DNA of 64,000 bases from Pantoea sp. AS-PWVM4 (GTDB taxonomy: Bacteria; Pseudomonadota; Gammaproteobacteria; Enterobacterales; Enterobacteriaceae): NCBI RefSeq assembly GCF_000468095.1, contig NZ_ASZC01000016.1, forward strand, positions 1-64,000, in the 5' to 3' direction. This document shows, one piece after another, positions 51,019-59,056 of this stretch. Under the pieces are notes generated by a model. That model was given only the letters and a program-made list of their open reading frames with translations, had not been told where the DNA came from and did no database searches. The translations under genes and the position numbers were made by a program. Within the stretch, counting starts at the first letter, position 1. Each line of letters starts with the position of its first letter.

Positions 51019-52308
51019 TCATTGGGTAAAGGCCAGGCGCAAAGCTAGCGCACTCAGAGTTACCAGCAGCACTGGCAGTGTCATCACAACACCCACCCGG
51101 AAGTAGTAACCCCAGCTAATCTTGATGTTTTTCTGATCGAGTACATGCAGCCAAAGTAACGTAGCGAGACTTCCAATGGGTGTGATCTTCGGCCCCAAAT
51201 CGCAGCCAATTACGTTGGCATAAATCATGGCTTCTTTAATGACACCTTCCGCCGTGCTGGCATCAATTGAGAGCGCACCGATCAAAACAACAGGCATATT
51301 GTTCATCACAGATGAAAGTATCGCCGTAACTAAACCAGTGCTAAAGGTGGCACTCCATACCCCCCCGTTTGCAAAGGTATTCAACAGCAAGGTGAGATAC
51401 TGGGTGAGGCCCGCATTTTTCAGACCGTAGACGACCAAATACATCCCCAGTGAGAAAATGACGATCTGCCAGGGTGCGCCTCGCAGAACTTTTCCTGTGT
51501 TAATAGCATGACCGCGTTTAGCCACCGCAAATAGCGTTAGCGCACCAACCGCCGCTATTGCACTGACAGGAATACCGAGCGGCTCAAGGAGGAAGAAACC
51601 AACCAACAGCAGAACCAACACTAGCCAGCCCATTTTAAATGTCGCAGGGTCTTTGATGGCTTCAGCCGGGGACTTTAGCAGGGAAAGATCGTAGTGGCTG
51701 GGAATCTCCTTGCGGAAGAAAAGATGCAGTACGATCGGCGTGGCAATGATGGCAGCAAGATCAACCGGCACCATGATTGACGCATAATCACTAAATCCCA
51801 GTTGGAAAAAATCGGCAGAAACGATGTTAACCAGATTGGAGACTATCAGCGGCAAACTGGCGGTATCCGCGATAAAGCCTGCCGCCATAACGAAAGCCAG
51901 TGTCGTTCCTTTGCTGAACCCCAATGCCAGTAGCATCGCGATAACAATAGGTGTCAGAATCAGCGCCGCACCATCATTAGCGAATAATGCAGCAACCGCA
52001 GCACCTAACAGGACGATATACGTAAACAGCAACCGCCCTCGCCCGTTACCCCATTTGGCGACATGCAAGGCACACCATTCGAAAAAACCCGATTCGTCCA
52101 ACAACAGGCTGATGATTATTACTGCGATAAACGCAGTCGTTGCGTTCCAGACGATATTCCAGACAACCGGAATGTCATGTAACTGGATGACCCCGGTCAT
52201 CAACGCCAGAACTGCGCCTATCGACGCGGTCCAGCCGATGCTAAGTCCGCGAGGTTGCCAGATGACAAAAATGATGGTGAGAACAAATATTGCGCCTGCC
52301 AGTAACAT
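51019..52308 (-). CDS. arsB: Arsenite efflux pump ArsB
   Basis: A 429-residue, 12-span arsenite/antimonite exporter of the classic ArsB family, the same length as E. coli ArsB. Conserved: GIPVVW-like [52 protein letters not shown] and the C-terminal [19 protein letters not shown]. It can act alone or with an ArsA ATPase; no arsA is present. Starts 45 bases after arsR. Confidence 0.96.
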   Translation of the reverse strand: MLLAGAIFVLTIIFVIWQPRGLSIGWTASIGAVLALMTGVIQLHDIPVVWNIVWNATTAFIAVIIISLLLDESGFFEWCALHVAKWGNGRGRLLFTYIVLLGAAVAALFANDGAALILTPIVIAMLLALGFSKGTTLAFVMAAGFIADTASLPLIVSNLVNIVSADFFQLGFSDYASIMVPVDLAAIIATPIVLHLFFRKEIPSHYDLSLLKSPAEAIKDPATFKMGWLVLVLLLVGFFLLEPLGIPVSAIAAVGALTLFAVAKRGHAINTGKVLRGAPWQIVIFSLGMYLVVYGLKNAGLTQYLTLLLNTFANGGVWSATFSTGLVTAILSSVMNNMPVVLIGALSIDASTAEGVIKEAMIYANVIGCDLGPKITPIGSLATLLWLHVLDQKNIKISWGYYFRVGVVMTLPVLLVTLSALALRLAFTQ

Positions 52309-52353
52309 TAAAATCCCCTGCTCTGAAAATACATATGTTTTTATGAATATGTT

Positions 52354-52677
52354 TTAACGGCCGCACACATTTGCGTTGGCACTTTTGAATGATTCACGTA
52401 ATTCATCACGCTGACTGCTCCAGGCAGTATCTATTATCGACGCCGCCCAGGCTGGCATATGAGGCGATAAACGGTAGTGAATCCATTTACCCTCACGACG
52501 ATCCAACACCAAACCAGCATCTCGCAGTAACGCAATGTGGCGTGAAATCTTCGGCTGGGATTGACTTGTAAAAGCACATAGGTCGCACACACAGAGTTCT
52601 CCAGCCTCACGCAACAGCAAGATGATTGTTGTGCGTGTCTCATCAGCAAGGAGTTTGAAAAGTTGAACTGGCTGCAT
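52354..52677 (-). CDS. arsR: Arsenical resistance repressor ArsR
   Basis: A SmtB/ArsR-family winged-helix repressor of 107 residues. The arsenite site ELCVCDLC supplies Cys29, Cys31 and Cys34, and the recognition helix is SQPKISRHIALLRDAG. I chose the ATG at 52677 because AGGA lies ten bases upstream; the in-frame extension (ATG at 52707) overlaps the operator region. First gene of arsRBC. Confidence 0.94.
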   Translation of the reverse strand: MQPVQLFKLLADETRTTIILLLREAGELCVCDLCAFTSQSQPKISRHIALLRDAGLVLDRREGKWIHYRLSPHMPAWAASIIDTAWSSQRDELRESFKSANANVCGR

Positions 52678-52698
52678 CAGTGATGTTTCCTGATAATC

Positions 52699-52733
52699 AT
52701 TTAACACATATGTTAAATCATATATGTTTAATG
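52699..52733 (-). promoter_or_regulatory. ars promoter/operator region
   Basis: A perfect palindrome ATTTAACA-CATA-TGTTAAAT at 52699-52718, followed by TCATATATGTTT (52718-52729), which matches the core of the E. coli ars operator (TCATATATGTTTTTGACTT). Binding by ArsR is inferred. Confidence 0.65.
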
Positions 52734-52960
52734 TAAAGGCAGATTTTATTCACTGGGGGAACATTACATATCGTTATTTCCAGCCCTTGATGTTGAACAT
52801 TTTGTTCAATTCACAGCCTGATGATGTTCCAGATACACATCCGAAAGTTCAGGAATTGCGCAGCATGGTGGGATGGAATACTGGAATGGTTGGGGTCCGG
52901 ATGAAAGTGGAACATCCGGGCTTTCATCATTTTTGTTTCGGTCAGGTGAATCACCCTCAA

Positions 52961-53017
52961 TCGGAGGTTCAAATCCTCTCGTGCCGACCAAAATTCCCAA
53001 TAAAAAAGCAGCCATAA
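52961..53017 (+). repeat. 57-bp direct repeat, distal copy (att-like)
   Basis: Identical to 50492-50548: the last 30 bases of tRNA-Pro with CCA plus 27 bases of flank. It marks the far edge of the ars segment. The DNA between arsR and this repeat (52734-52960) holds no gene I can support. Confidence 0.88.
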
Positions 53018-53583
53018 GGCTATTGCTGGTCAGTTAAGCAATCGGTGATAACGCAGCCTGGTGTCACTCCGGGGCTGGTTGCCCTCGCGCCGCTGACGCG
53101 GTTCCTTCACGTCATTCGTCTGCCTCACGGACCGGCGGGGATGGAACATCCCTGTCCCACCCCCGCCTTTCGCGCGCATCCATGCGCGCTCTCCTGGCAG
53201 ACTCACTCTGTTCAGCGCTGCGGATTGCCAGCCCCGGAGCGGCCCCAGCCTGCTCCAGAGCTTCGATGTGTGTTGCCAGAAAGGGCACAATTGTGAAGGC
53301 CATCGCCCCTCTGCTGCTGCAAAGGGCTATCCGCAGCGCTGAGGCTTTGACGTTGTGCCAGGAGACTCACGCAGGGATGCGTGAGTCAGTTCGGGGTGAA
53401 CAGGGATGGACTTCCCCGAACGGTCCGTCGGCACGACGTTGAAGCTGAAGGCACCGCGTCAGCGGCGCGAGGACTGCCAGGCAGCCGTAGAGGGGCGATG
53501 GCCCAAAGCAGAGTACGCATGAAAAAAGGCTGCCATTCCTTAAAAATGGCAGCCTTAACTGACCAGCATTAGCCTTATGGCTG
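53008..53583. mobile_element. Geneless segment with inverted-repeat ends inside the distal att copy
   Basis: Ends pair as an inverted repeat of about 31 bases: CAGCCATAAGGCTATTGCTG... at 53009 against the reverse complement of ...CAGCATTAGCCTTATGGCTG at 53583, with two mismatches. The left end lies in the tRNA terminator stem and the right end resumes it with TTTTTTTATTTTCTGC, the sequence that follows the intact terminator at 50555. So about 0.55 kb interrupts a second copy of the terminator. A strong hairpin (GGCTGCCATT / AATGGCAGCC, 53528-53554) lies near the right end. Short reading frames within resemble, to my eye, leftover DNA seen at the ends of P4-like integrative elements, but none is a confident gene. 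Confidence 0.55.
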
Positions 53584-53598
53584 TTTTTTTATTTTCTG

Positions 53599-55554
53599 CT
53601 ATCCCTCATTCACCCAGATTCGCATCTCGCCTTCCCCTCGATTCGCCCAGCTAAACCAGGGAATAAAGGTCAATGTTTGTGTCTGACGGGTGGCAGGAGA
53701 GCGATCATAATGCCATAGCGCTTGTTCTTCCGGCGAACTCGCACTGTGTTTGCTGCCTTCAGCCTGGATCAACACCTTGTGCGCAAACAGCCCTTTACCT
53801 TCAAAAGTGCGGAAGGTCGCCGTTTGCGGTAACCACAGGTTATGCAGTTCCTCACCGTTATCGGCCTGTTCAAGACAATAGATCAGTGGCCCGCGCTGGA
53901 TCGCCACTTTACCCGCCACATGACGTACCAGCGGATTGCCATAGACACGACGTACCGGCATCGGCAACGTCAGGATTAAGGTATCGCCCTCCTTCCAGCA
54001 GCGGCTAATATGCAGATAGCCTTTCCGGACCTGACCTTCCACTGCCGTACCATTAAGCATCACCTGTGGCGCATCGCACCAGTCCGGCAAACGTAATGCC
54101 AGCGTGTGCTGAATGAGTTGCGGGGAATCAATGGTGATGGTCACCTGCTCCTGCCACGGGAAATTGCCACCGATGCGCAAGCGCAACTTATCCTCACCCA
54201 CCGGCACTTCAAGGCTATTGCCAACATAGAGATTGATATACAACGCATCTTCGCGTGGCGTATAGATGTAATGACCGAGTGAAGTCAGCACGCGAGCAAT
54301 ATTGGGTGGACAACAGGCACAACCGAACCAGCGCTGGCGCACCGGTTTTACGTGGTCATAGATATGGTTTGCGCTGAGGGTTTTCGGATGGACTTCCAGC
54401 GGATTGACGTAGAAGAAGTGTTTACCATCCAGCGCCATCCCCCCCAGCACGGTGTTATATAACGCCCGCTCCATCACATCGGCATATTGGCTGTCGGCCT
54501 CCATCTCCACCATGCGACGGGCAAACATCATCAGGCCAATCGACGCGCAGCTTTCGGCATAGACGCTGTCGTTCGGCAAATCGTAATCACTGCTGAAAGC
54601 TTCGCCACTGCTTTGCGAACCGATACCGCCGGTGATATATAACTGGCGCTGGACCATGTTATGCCACAGCCGCAGGCAGTCCTGACGTTTTGCCTCATCC
54701 TGATTGAGTCTGGCCAGGTGCGCCACCCCGGTCATCAGATAGACAAAGCGCACTGCGTGGCCAATCGCCGTGTGTTGTTCGGCAATCGGTTGATGCGCCT
54801 GACTGTAGGCTTTGTCTTTTACCATCCATGCGGGGCCATAGGTATTCCAGTAAGAGGTCTTGCCACGCTTTTCGTACTCGCTATCGTAAAAATGCGGCTG
54901 CGTGCCACGCTGCTCAACGAAGTAGTTCACCAGCGTCAAATAACGCGGCTCCCGGGTCACTTCATGCAGACGCATCAACGCCAGCTCGATTTCCGGATGT
55001 CCCGGATAGCCGTGCAACTGGGTATCACCCGGCCCGAACACGCTGTCGATATGGTCGGCAAGTTTACACACCACTTCCAGCAGTCGGCGCTTGCCGGTGG
55101 CCTGAAAGAAAGCGACACCGGCCTCGATCATGTGTCCGGCACAGTACAGCTCATGACACTCCGCGAGGTTAGTCCAGCGTTCGTTGGGCGCTTTGACAGT
55201 GAAGTAAGTGTTAAGATAGCCATCGTCACACTGGGCGGCCGCCACCAGTTCAATCACCTCATCAGCGGTTTTCTCCAGTTCTGCATCTGGCCGCTGGCAC
55301 AGCGACCAGGCAACCGCCTCCAGCCACTTCGCCACGTCGCTGTCCTGAAACACCATGCCGTAGAATTCCCCCTGCTGTAACCCGGCAGCGATACGGAAAT
55401 TTTCAATCGCATGGCTGGGATCGGCTTCAGCAATCTGGTCGTTCAGTGCCTCCCATTGATAGGGGATCACGACATCACGCACCAGTTGCTGATACTGACC
55501 GAGGAACGGATCGTTAATTTTGAGCTGATGCAGATCGACTTCCATTACAGACAT
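53599..55554 (-). CDS. GH127 beta-L-arabinofuranosidase
   Basis: A 651-residue glycoside hydrolase of family 127 (HypBA1 type), which releases L-arabinose from beta-L-arabinofuranosides. The cysteine-zinc active site is complete: Glu318 in GEAFSSDYDLPN, Glu334 and Cys336 in YAESCAS, and Cys414-Cys415 in FGCACCPPN, corresponding to Glu322, Glu338, Cys340, Cys417 and Cys418 of HypBA1. No signal peptide is seen, so it acts on imported oligosaccharide. The ATG at 55554 has AAGGAGAACG before it. Ten bases after the transporter gene, so one operon. Confidence 0.9.
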   Translation of the reverse strand: MSVMEVDLHQLKINDPFLGQYQQLVRDVVIPYQWEALNDQIAEADPSHAIENFRIAAGLQQGEFYGMVFQDSDVAKWLEAVAWSLCQRPDAELEKTADEVIELVAAAQCDDGYLNTYFTVKAPNERWTNLAECHELYCAGHMIEAGVAFFQATGKRRLLEVVCKLADHIDSVFGPGDTQLHGYPGHPEIELALMRLHEVTREPRYLTLVNYFVEQRGTQPHFYDSEYEKRGKTSYWNTYGPAWMVKDKAYSQAHQPIAEQHTAIGHAVRFVYLMTGVAHLARLNQDEAKRQDCLRLWHNMVQRQLYITGGIGSQSSGEAFSSDYDLPNDSVYAESCASIGLMMFARRMVEMEADSQYADVMERALYNTVLGGMALDGKHFFYVNPLEVHPKTLSANHIYDHVKPVRQRWFGCACCPPNIARVLTSLGHYIYTPREDALYINLYVGNSLEVPVGEDKLRLRIGGNFPWQEQVTITIDSPQLIQHTLALRLPDWCDAPQVMLNGTAVEGQVRKGYLHISRCWKEGDTLILTLPMPVRRVYGNPLVRHVAGKVAIQRGPLIYCLEQADNGEELHNLWLPQTATFRTFEGKGLFAHKVLIQAEGSKHSASSPEEQALWHYDRSPATRQTQTLTFIPWFSWANRGEGEMRIWVNEG

Positions 55555-55564
55555 AACGTTCTCC

Positions 55565-56965
55565 TTAAGACTGGACATGGCGAACACGCAGATCGCTGGC
55601 AATGCGCGCCATCATGGGATTTTTGAGTTTGCAGGCGAGAATGGTGAACGCCAGCAGCAGGTGGAAAAAGGCAGGCAACAAGGTTTCCATGCTGGTGATG
55701 CCGTGCAGAGATACCGCCGTCTGGTTAGCTGCACCAGGTTGATAGGCGACGAAAATAAACACCAGGCTGATGATGCCGGCACTGGAGGCCCAGGCCAACT
55801 TGATGAAAAACAGGTTAAAGGCGAAGTTCATCCCCGAAGAACGTACGCCGGTTTTCCACTCGCCGTAATCATCGGCAAAGGCCATCAGTGAAAAATGCAG
55901 CGGCAGCGTGAAGCCAAGGATAATCCCATTGCCAAGGATCACCACCAGCCAGAGGGTTTGCCACGCCGGGCCGGTGGGCAAGAGCCACATTAATACCGCC
56001 AGCGCAGCCAGCACGATGTTGGTCCAATAATACAGCCTGACGGTATCCACGCGTTTTGACAGCGGGCTGACCAGCACCGAGCCAAGAATCGAAGCAAAAG
56101 TCACCATGGTAAAAAACAGCGAGGTGTAAGCGGTACTGCCCTGCAACACGTAGGTGATGAAGTACATGTAGCCGCCCCCCCGAATGTTGAACACATTGAT
56201 CAGCAGGAACGACATCAGCAGCATCAGCAGCAGTTGGTCATTTTTGCGCAGCCCTGCCAGATGTTCCCGCAGGGTAAATTTCCCCATACTGTCCAGCGAG
56301 ACACGCTCGCGCACCCAGAAAAAGCAGCACAGAAACATCACCACCGCCACGCTACACAGGATACCGACACCGAGCTGATATCCCTGCGCCGCATTGCCGT
56401 TGCCCAGGGTCGATACCAGCCACGGCAGCCCCACCGATACCAAAAAGCCCGCCACACCGCACAGCACAAAACGCCATGACTGGCAGGCAATCACTTCGCT
56501 GTGGCGGCTGGTCATAGTGTTGATCAATGCGCAGTACGGCACGTTAATCGCGGTGTAGCTGACGGAGAGCAGCAGATAAGTACCAAACGCCCAGATGATC
56601 TTCAGATTCATACTGACGTCAGGGACGGTAAAGGTCAGTACGCCGATAATGCCAATCGGTACCGCGATCCACAGCTGCCACGGACGGAAACGTCCCCAGC
56701 GACTTTGAGTACGGTCTGCCACAATGCCCATAATCGGGTCGGATACGGCATCAAACACGCGCAGCGCAATAAACAGCGTCCCGACCAGCGCAGGTGTCAG
56801 GCCAAACACATCGGTATAGAAAAATGTCAGGAAATTCATGATCAGGCAGGTGATCACCGTGCCACCGGCATCACCCAGCCCGTAACCGATTTTCTCACGC
56901 AGAGAGAGCGAATCACTCGCTGCCTGCTGCGTCAATTCGGTGTGGGTAATCGGGGTAGAAGTCAT
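55565..56965 (-). CDS. GPH-family sugar:cation symporter
   Basis: A 466-residue, 12-span transporter of the glycoside-pentoside-hexuronide family (MelB/XylP/YagG-like). Marks: [20 protein letters not shown] at the N-terminus, [20 protein letters not shown] and [16 protein letters not shown]. The ATG at 56965 has GAGGAG upstream; the longer in-frame extension is not homologous. It precedes the GH127 gene and probably imports its arabinoside substrate. First gene of the pair, divergent from an AraC regulator. Confidence 0.9.
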   Translation of the reverse strand: MTSTPITHTELTQQAASDSLSLREKIGYGLGDAGGTVITCLIMNFLTFFYTDVFGLTPALVGTLFIALRVFDAVSDPIMGIVADRTQSRWGRFRPWQLWIAVPIGIIGVLTFTVPDVSMNLKIIWAFGTYLLLSVSYTAINVPYCALINTMTSRHSEVIACQSWRFVLCGVAGFLVSVGLPWLVSTLGNGNAAQGYQLGVGILCSVAVVMFLCCFFWVRERVSLDSMGKFTLREHLAGLRKNDQLLLMLLMSFLLINVFNIRGGGYMYFITYVLQGSTAYTSLFFTMVTFASILGSVLVSPLSKRVDTVRLYYWTNIVLAALAVLMWLLPTGPAWQTLWLVVILGNGIILGFTLPLHFSLMAFADDYGEWKTGVRSSGMNFAFNLFFIKLAWASSAGIISLVFIFVAYQPGAANQTAVSLHGITSMETLLPAFFHLLLAFTILACKLKNPMMARIASDLRVRHVQS

Positions 56966-57111
56966 TGCAAACTCCTCATCAGGGTCAGAGTCCATTACCC
57001 GCATCAGGGCGGGCTTATTTTCAGGTACGGATTTATTCTGCCCGGAATATGCCGTGCAACAAGGGAAGGGAAAAGTATAAAAAAGGGGTAATTCCGACCT
57101 GATTAACAAAG

Positions 57112-57127
57112 TGTGAACTGGATCGAG
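57112..57127. promoter_or_regulatory. Possible CRP site in the GPH/AraC gap
   Basis: TGTGA-ACTGGA-TCGAG: a perfect left half but a weak right half, in the 239-base divergent gap. Catabolite control would suit a sugar operon, but the match is partial. Confidence 0.3.
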
Positions 57128-57204
57128 CGAATGAAGATTTTATGATTAATAATCAATAAGAAATCGTATTTTATATGACATAAAAAGCGGAAAATTGAAT
57201 ATCA

Positions 57205-58023
57205 ATGCTCGAATTATCCATAGCGTTTCCGATTCAGGTGCAAAATGGCGGGTTGTTCATTTCGCGTGGGGTAGGAAGCCATCCGGCACGGATTCTGACC
57301 TCGTGGGAAGTCATCTTTGTTGAACGAGGACAACTGCAAATCCGCGAAGACGATCGCCTGTTCACCGTCCAGGCAGGAGAGAGTTTGCTGCTGCGACCCG
57401 GCCATCGTCATGTGGGTGAAGGGGCATTTCCTGCCGACCTCAAATTCTACTGGTTGCATTTTGACTGGCTGAAAGCCACATCGGCAGCCGGGTTACATGC
57501 GACACTGCTGAACATCCCGCAGCACACACGCGTCAGCGATCCCCAATACGTCATTTCGCTGTTTCGTCAGTTTCTCAGCGAGCAGGAAAACATTCATCGC
57601 AGCATCGCGCTGGAGTGTATTTTGTTGCTGATCCTGCAACAAATTGCCGCGCCCGGCCCGCAGGAAAGCACCAATGACAGTCCCGGCCTGGCATTGGCGT
57701 GGAAAGCCAATCAGATCATCCGCACGCAATTCCACCTGCCGCTTTCCACATCATCACTGGCAAAAGAGTTGCACTGCAACGCGGATTATCTTGGGCGGGT
57801 CTATCGCCGCACCTTTCGCCTGACGCTGACGGAGGCCCTCCACCGCCAGCGCGTTCTGATGGCGGAAAAGTTGCTGATCAATAATTCGCTGTCATTAACT
57901 GAGGTGGGACGGCAGTGCGGATTCAACGACACCAGCTACTTTCGTCAGATTTTTCGTAAACATACCGGGCTGACCCCAGCAAGCTGGAAACGCCGCTACT
58001 GCAAGGAGCACATTAACTCCTGA
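57205..58023 (+). CDS. AraC-family regulator of the arabinoside locus
   Basis: A 272-residue AraC/XylS protein. N-terminal cupin-like sensing domain (about 20-150) with GQLQIREDDRLFTVQAGESL and RPGHRHVG; C-terminal double helix-turn-helix (about 170-265) with STSSLAKELHCNADYLGRVY and GFNDTSYFRQIFRKHTGLTP. Divergent from the GPH-GH127 operon, so it is the likely sugar-responsive activator. Its end overlaps the convergent second AraC gene by 11 bases. Confidence 0.87.
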   Translation: MLELSIAFPIQVQNGGLFISRGVGSHPARILTSWEVIFVERGQLQIREDDRLFTVQAGESLLLRPGHRHVGEGAFPADLKFYWLHFDWLKATSAAGLHATLLNIPQHTRVSDPQYVISLFRQFLSEQENIHRSIALECILLLILQQIAAPGPQESTNDSPGLALAWKANQIIRTQFHLPLSTSSLAKELHCNADYLGRVYRRTFRLTLTEALHRQRVLMAEKLLINNSLSLTEVGRQCGFNDTSYFRQIFRKHTGLTPASWKRRYCKEHINS

Positions 58024-58783
58024 GCGCAAAATAGCGTTGTGGCGTCATGCCCAGCACCTTGCTGAACATGGCAATCAATGCGCTGCCGTTGCAATACCCC
58101 TGCTGTTGAGCGATCTCTTCCACCGACACTCCCTGGGATAGCTGATTGATGGAGGTCATGATGGTTAACTGCTGCCGCCACTGCGCAAATGTCAGGCCCG
58201 TATGCTGGCGAAACAAACGGGCAATGGTGCGTGACGTCGTGCCAGCACGCAGGCTCAGGGTTGCCAGCGTTTGGTGGTTAGCGGGGTGCGTGGTCAGCAT
58301 CCCGGTGAGCGCCAGCAATCTCGGCTCGGTCACCACCGGCAGACACCCCACCGTGGCGGCAGGGGCCTGGCTTAATTCATTGCATAGCAGCGGCAGAATC
58401 AGTGCATTGCGCGCCGGGTGCTGCGCACTGAGTTCGTTGACCAACTGATGCACCAGGGGCGTCACCCGCAGCGGGCACACTGCTGCGATACATTTCTTCT
58501 CACCGGTTTCAGACAGGTAGAGATTATGGGTTTGCGTCCCCGCCTGAGCATGGGTTTGATGTGGCAGCCCCGAAGGGATCCATAGTCCACGCCAGGGTGG
58601 CAGCGTCCAGCTTGCCTGCGCGGTGTGAATGGTGATGGCACCACGACTGCACCAGGTCAACTGTACCGTTGCGTGGGAGTGCCAGGCCTGCGCCTGCTCA
58701 CGGGCATAAAAATAGGAAACCGCAGTAGGTACCGAGGTTGCACTCAGCATCTCAGGCTTCAGTTGCGGAATCTGACCTTCCAT
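58013..58783 (-). CDS. AraC-family regulator next to the siderophore locus
   Basis: A 256-residue AraC protein of the NimR/YdeO-like group: N-terminal cupin (WHSHATVQLTWCSRGAITIH, IPSGLPHQTHA), C-terminal helix-turn-helix with FRQHTGLTFAQWRQQ and GYCNGSALIAMFSKVLGMTP. I chose the ATG at 58783 (GAGAGGGG upstream). An ATG at 58849 is possible, but a clear palindrome at 58822-58837 would then fall inside the gene. It is divergent from the TonB receptor gene and may control it, or itself only. Confidence 0.82.
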   Translation of the reverse strand: MEGQIPQLKPEMLSATSVPTAVSYFYAREQAQAWHSHATVQLTWCSRGAITIHTAQASWTLPPWRGLWIPSGLPHQTHAQAGTQTHNLYLSETGEKKCIAAVCPLRVTPLVHQLVNELSAQHPARNALILPLLCNELSQAPAATVGCLPVVTEPRLLALTGMLTTHPANHQTLATLSLRAGTTSRTIARLFRQHTGLTFAQWRQQLTIMTSINQLSQGVSVEEIAQQQGYCNGSALIAMFSKVLGMTPQRYFALRS

Positions 58784-58821
58784 CACCCCTCTCGCCGGAT
58801 ACCTGAAAAACGCGTAACGAT

Positions 58822-58837
58822 TTGTCGTTTGCGACAA
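58822..58837. promoter_or_regulatory. Palindrome upstream of the second AraC gene
   Basis: TTGTCG-TTTG-CGACAA, six-base perfect arms, with a further TTGTCGC at 58841. It lies about 40 bases before the chosen ATG, a good place for an autoregulatory operator. Confidence 0.5.
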
Positions 58838-58902
58838 CCTTTGTCGCATTTTCAGGGTTAGTTATAAAGACACAGATTAGCAGACATTCGCCATCTTTTA
58901 AT

Positions 58903-58921
58903 AAGAAATAAAATCATTATC
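58903..58921 (+). promoter_or_regulatory. Fur box upstream of the TonB receptor
   Basis: AAGAAATAAAATCATTATC matches the 19-base Fur consensus GATAATGATAATCATTATC at 14 positions, with the right half perfect. It is 136 bases before the receptor start. Confidence 0.6.
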
Positions 58922-59056
58922 ATTCGCCTTCTCCTGGTCGGGATTACCCGTTACGCTGCCCTTTCCTTATCGTAACGCGAGTCAAAAAAGCCTTATCCAG
59001 TATGCACTTTTTAATGGTGAGCATTTCTTTAACTTATTCAAAGATAGGGAAAATTG

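Noticed and set aside
52806..53015. Reverse open frame of 69 codons across the distal tRNA fragment
   Set aside because: The LVGTRGFEPP stretch is the antisense translation of the tRNA-Pro 3' end, a well-known annotation artefact.
53045..53442. Overlapping short open frames in the geneless segment after the ars island
   Set aside because: No ribosome sites or domains. One (53182-53442) vaguely recalls Ash/Icd-like peptides of P4-type elements, but I cannot support it as a gene.
54661..55380. 239-codon forward open frame opposite the GH127 gene
   Set aside because: Antisense to a gene with an intact catalytic site and a clear start; no domain seen.
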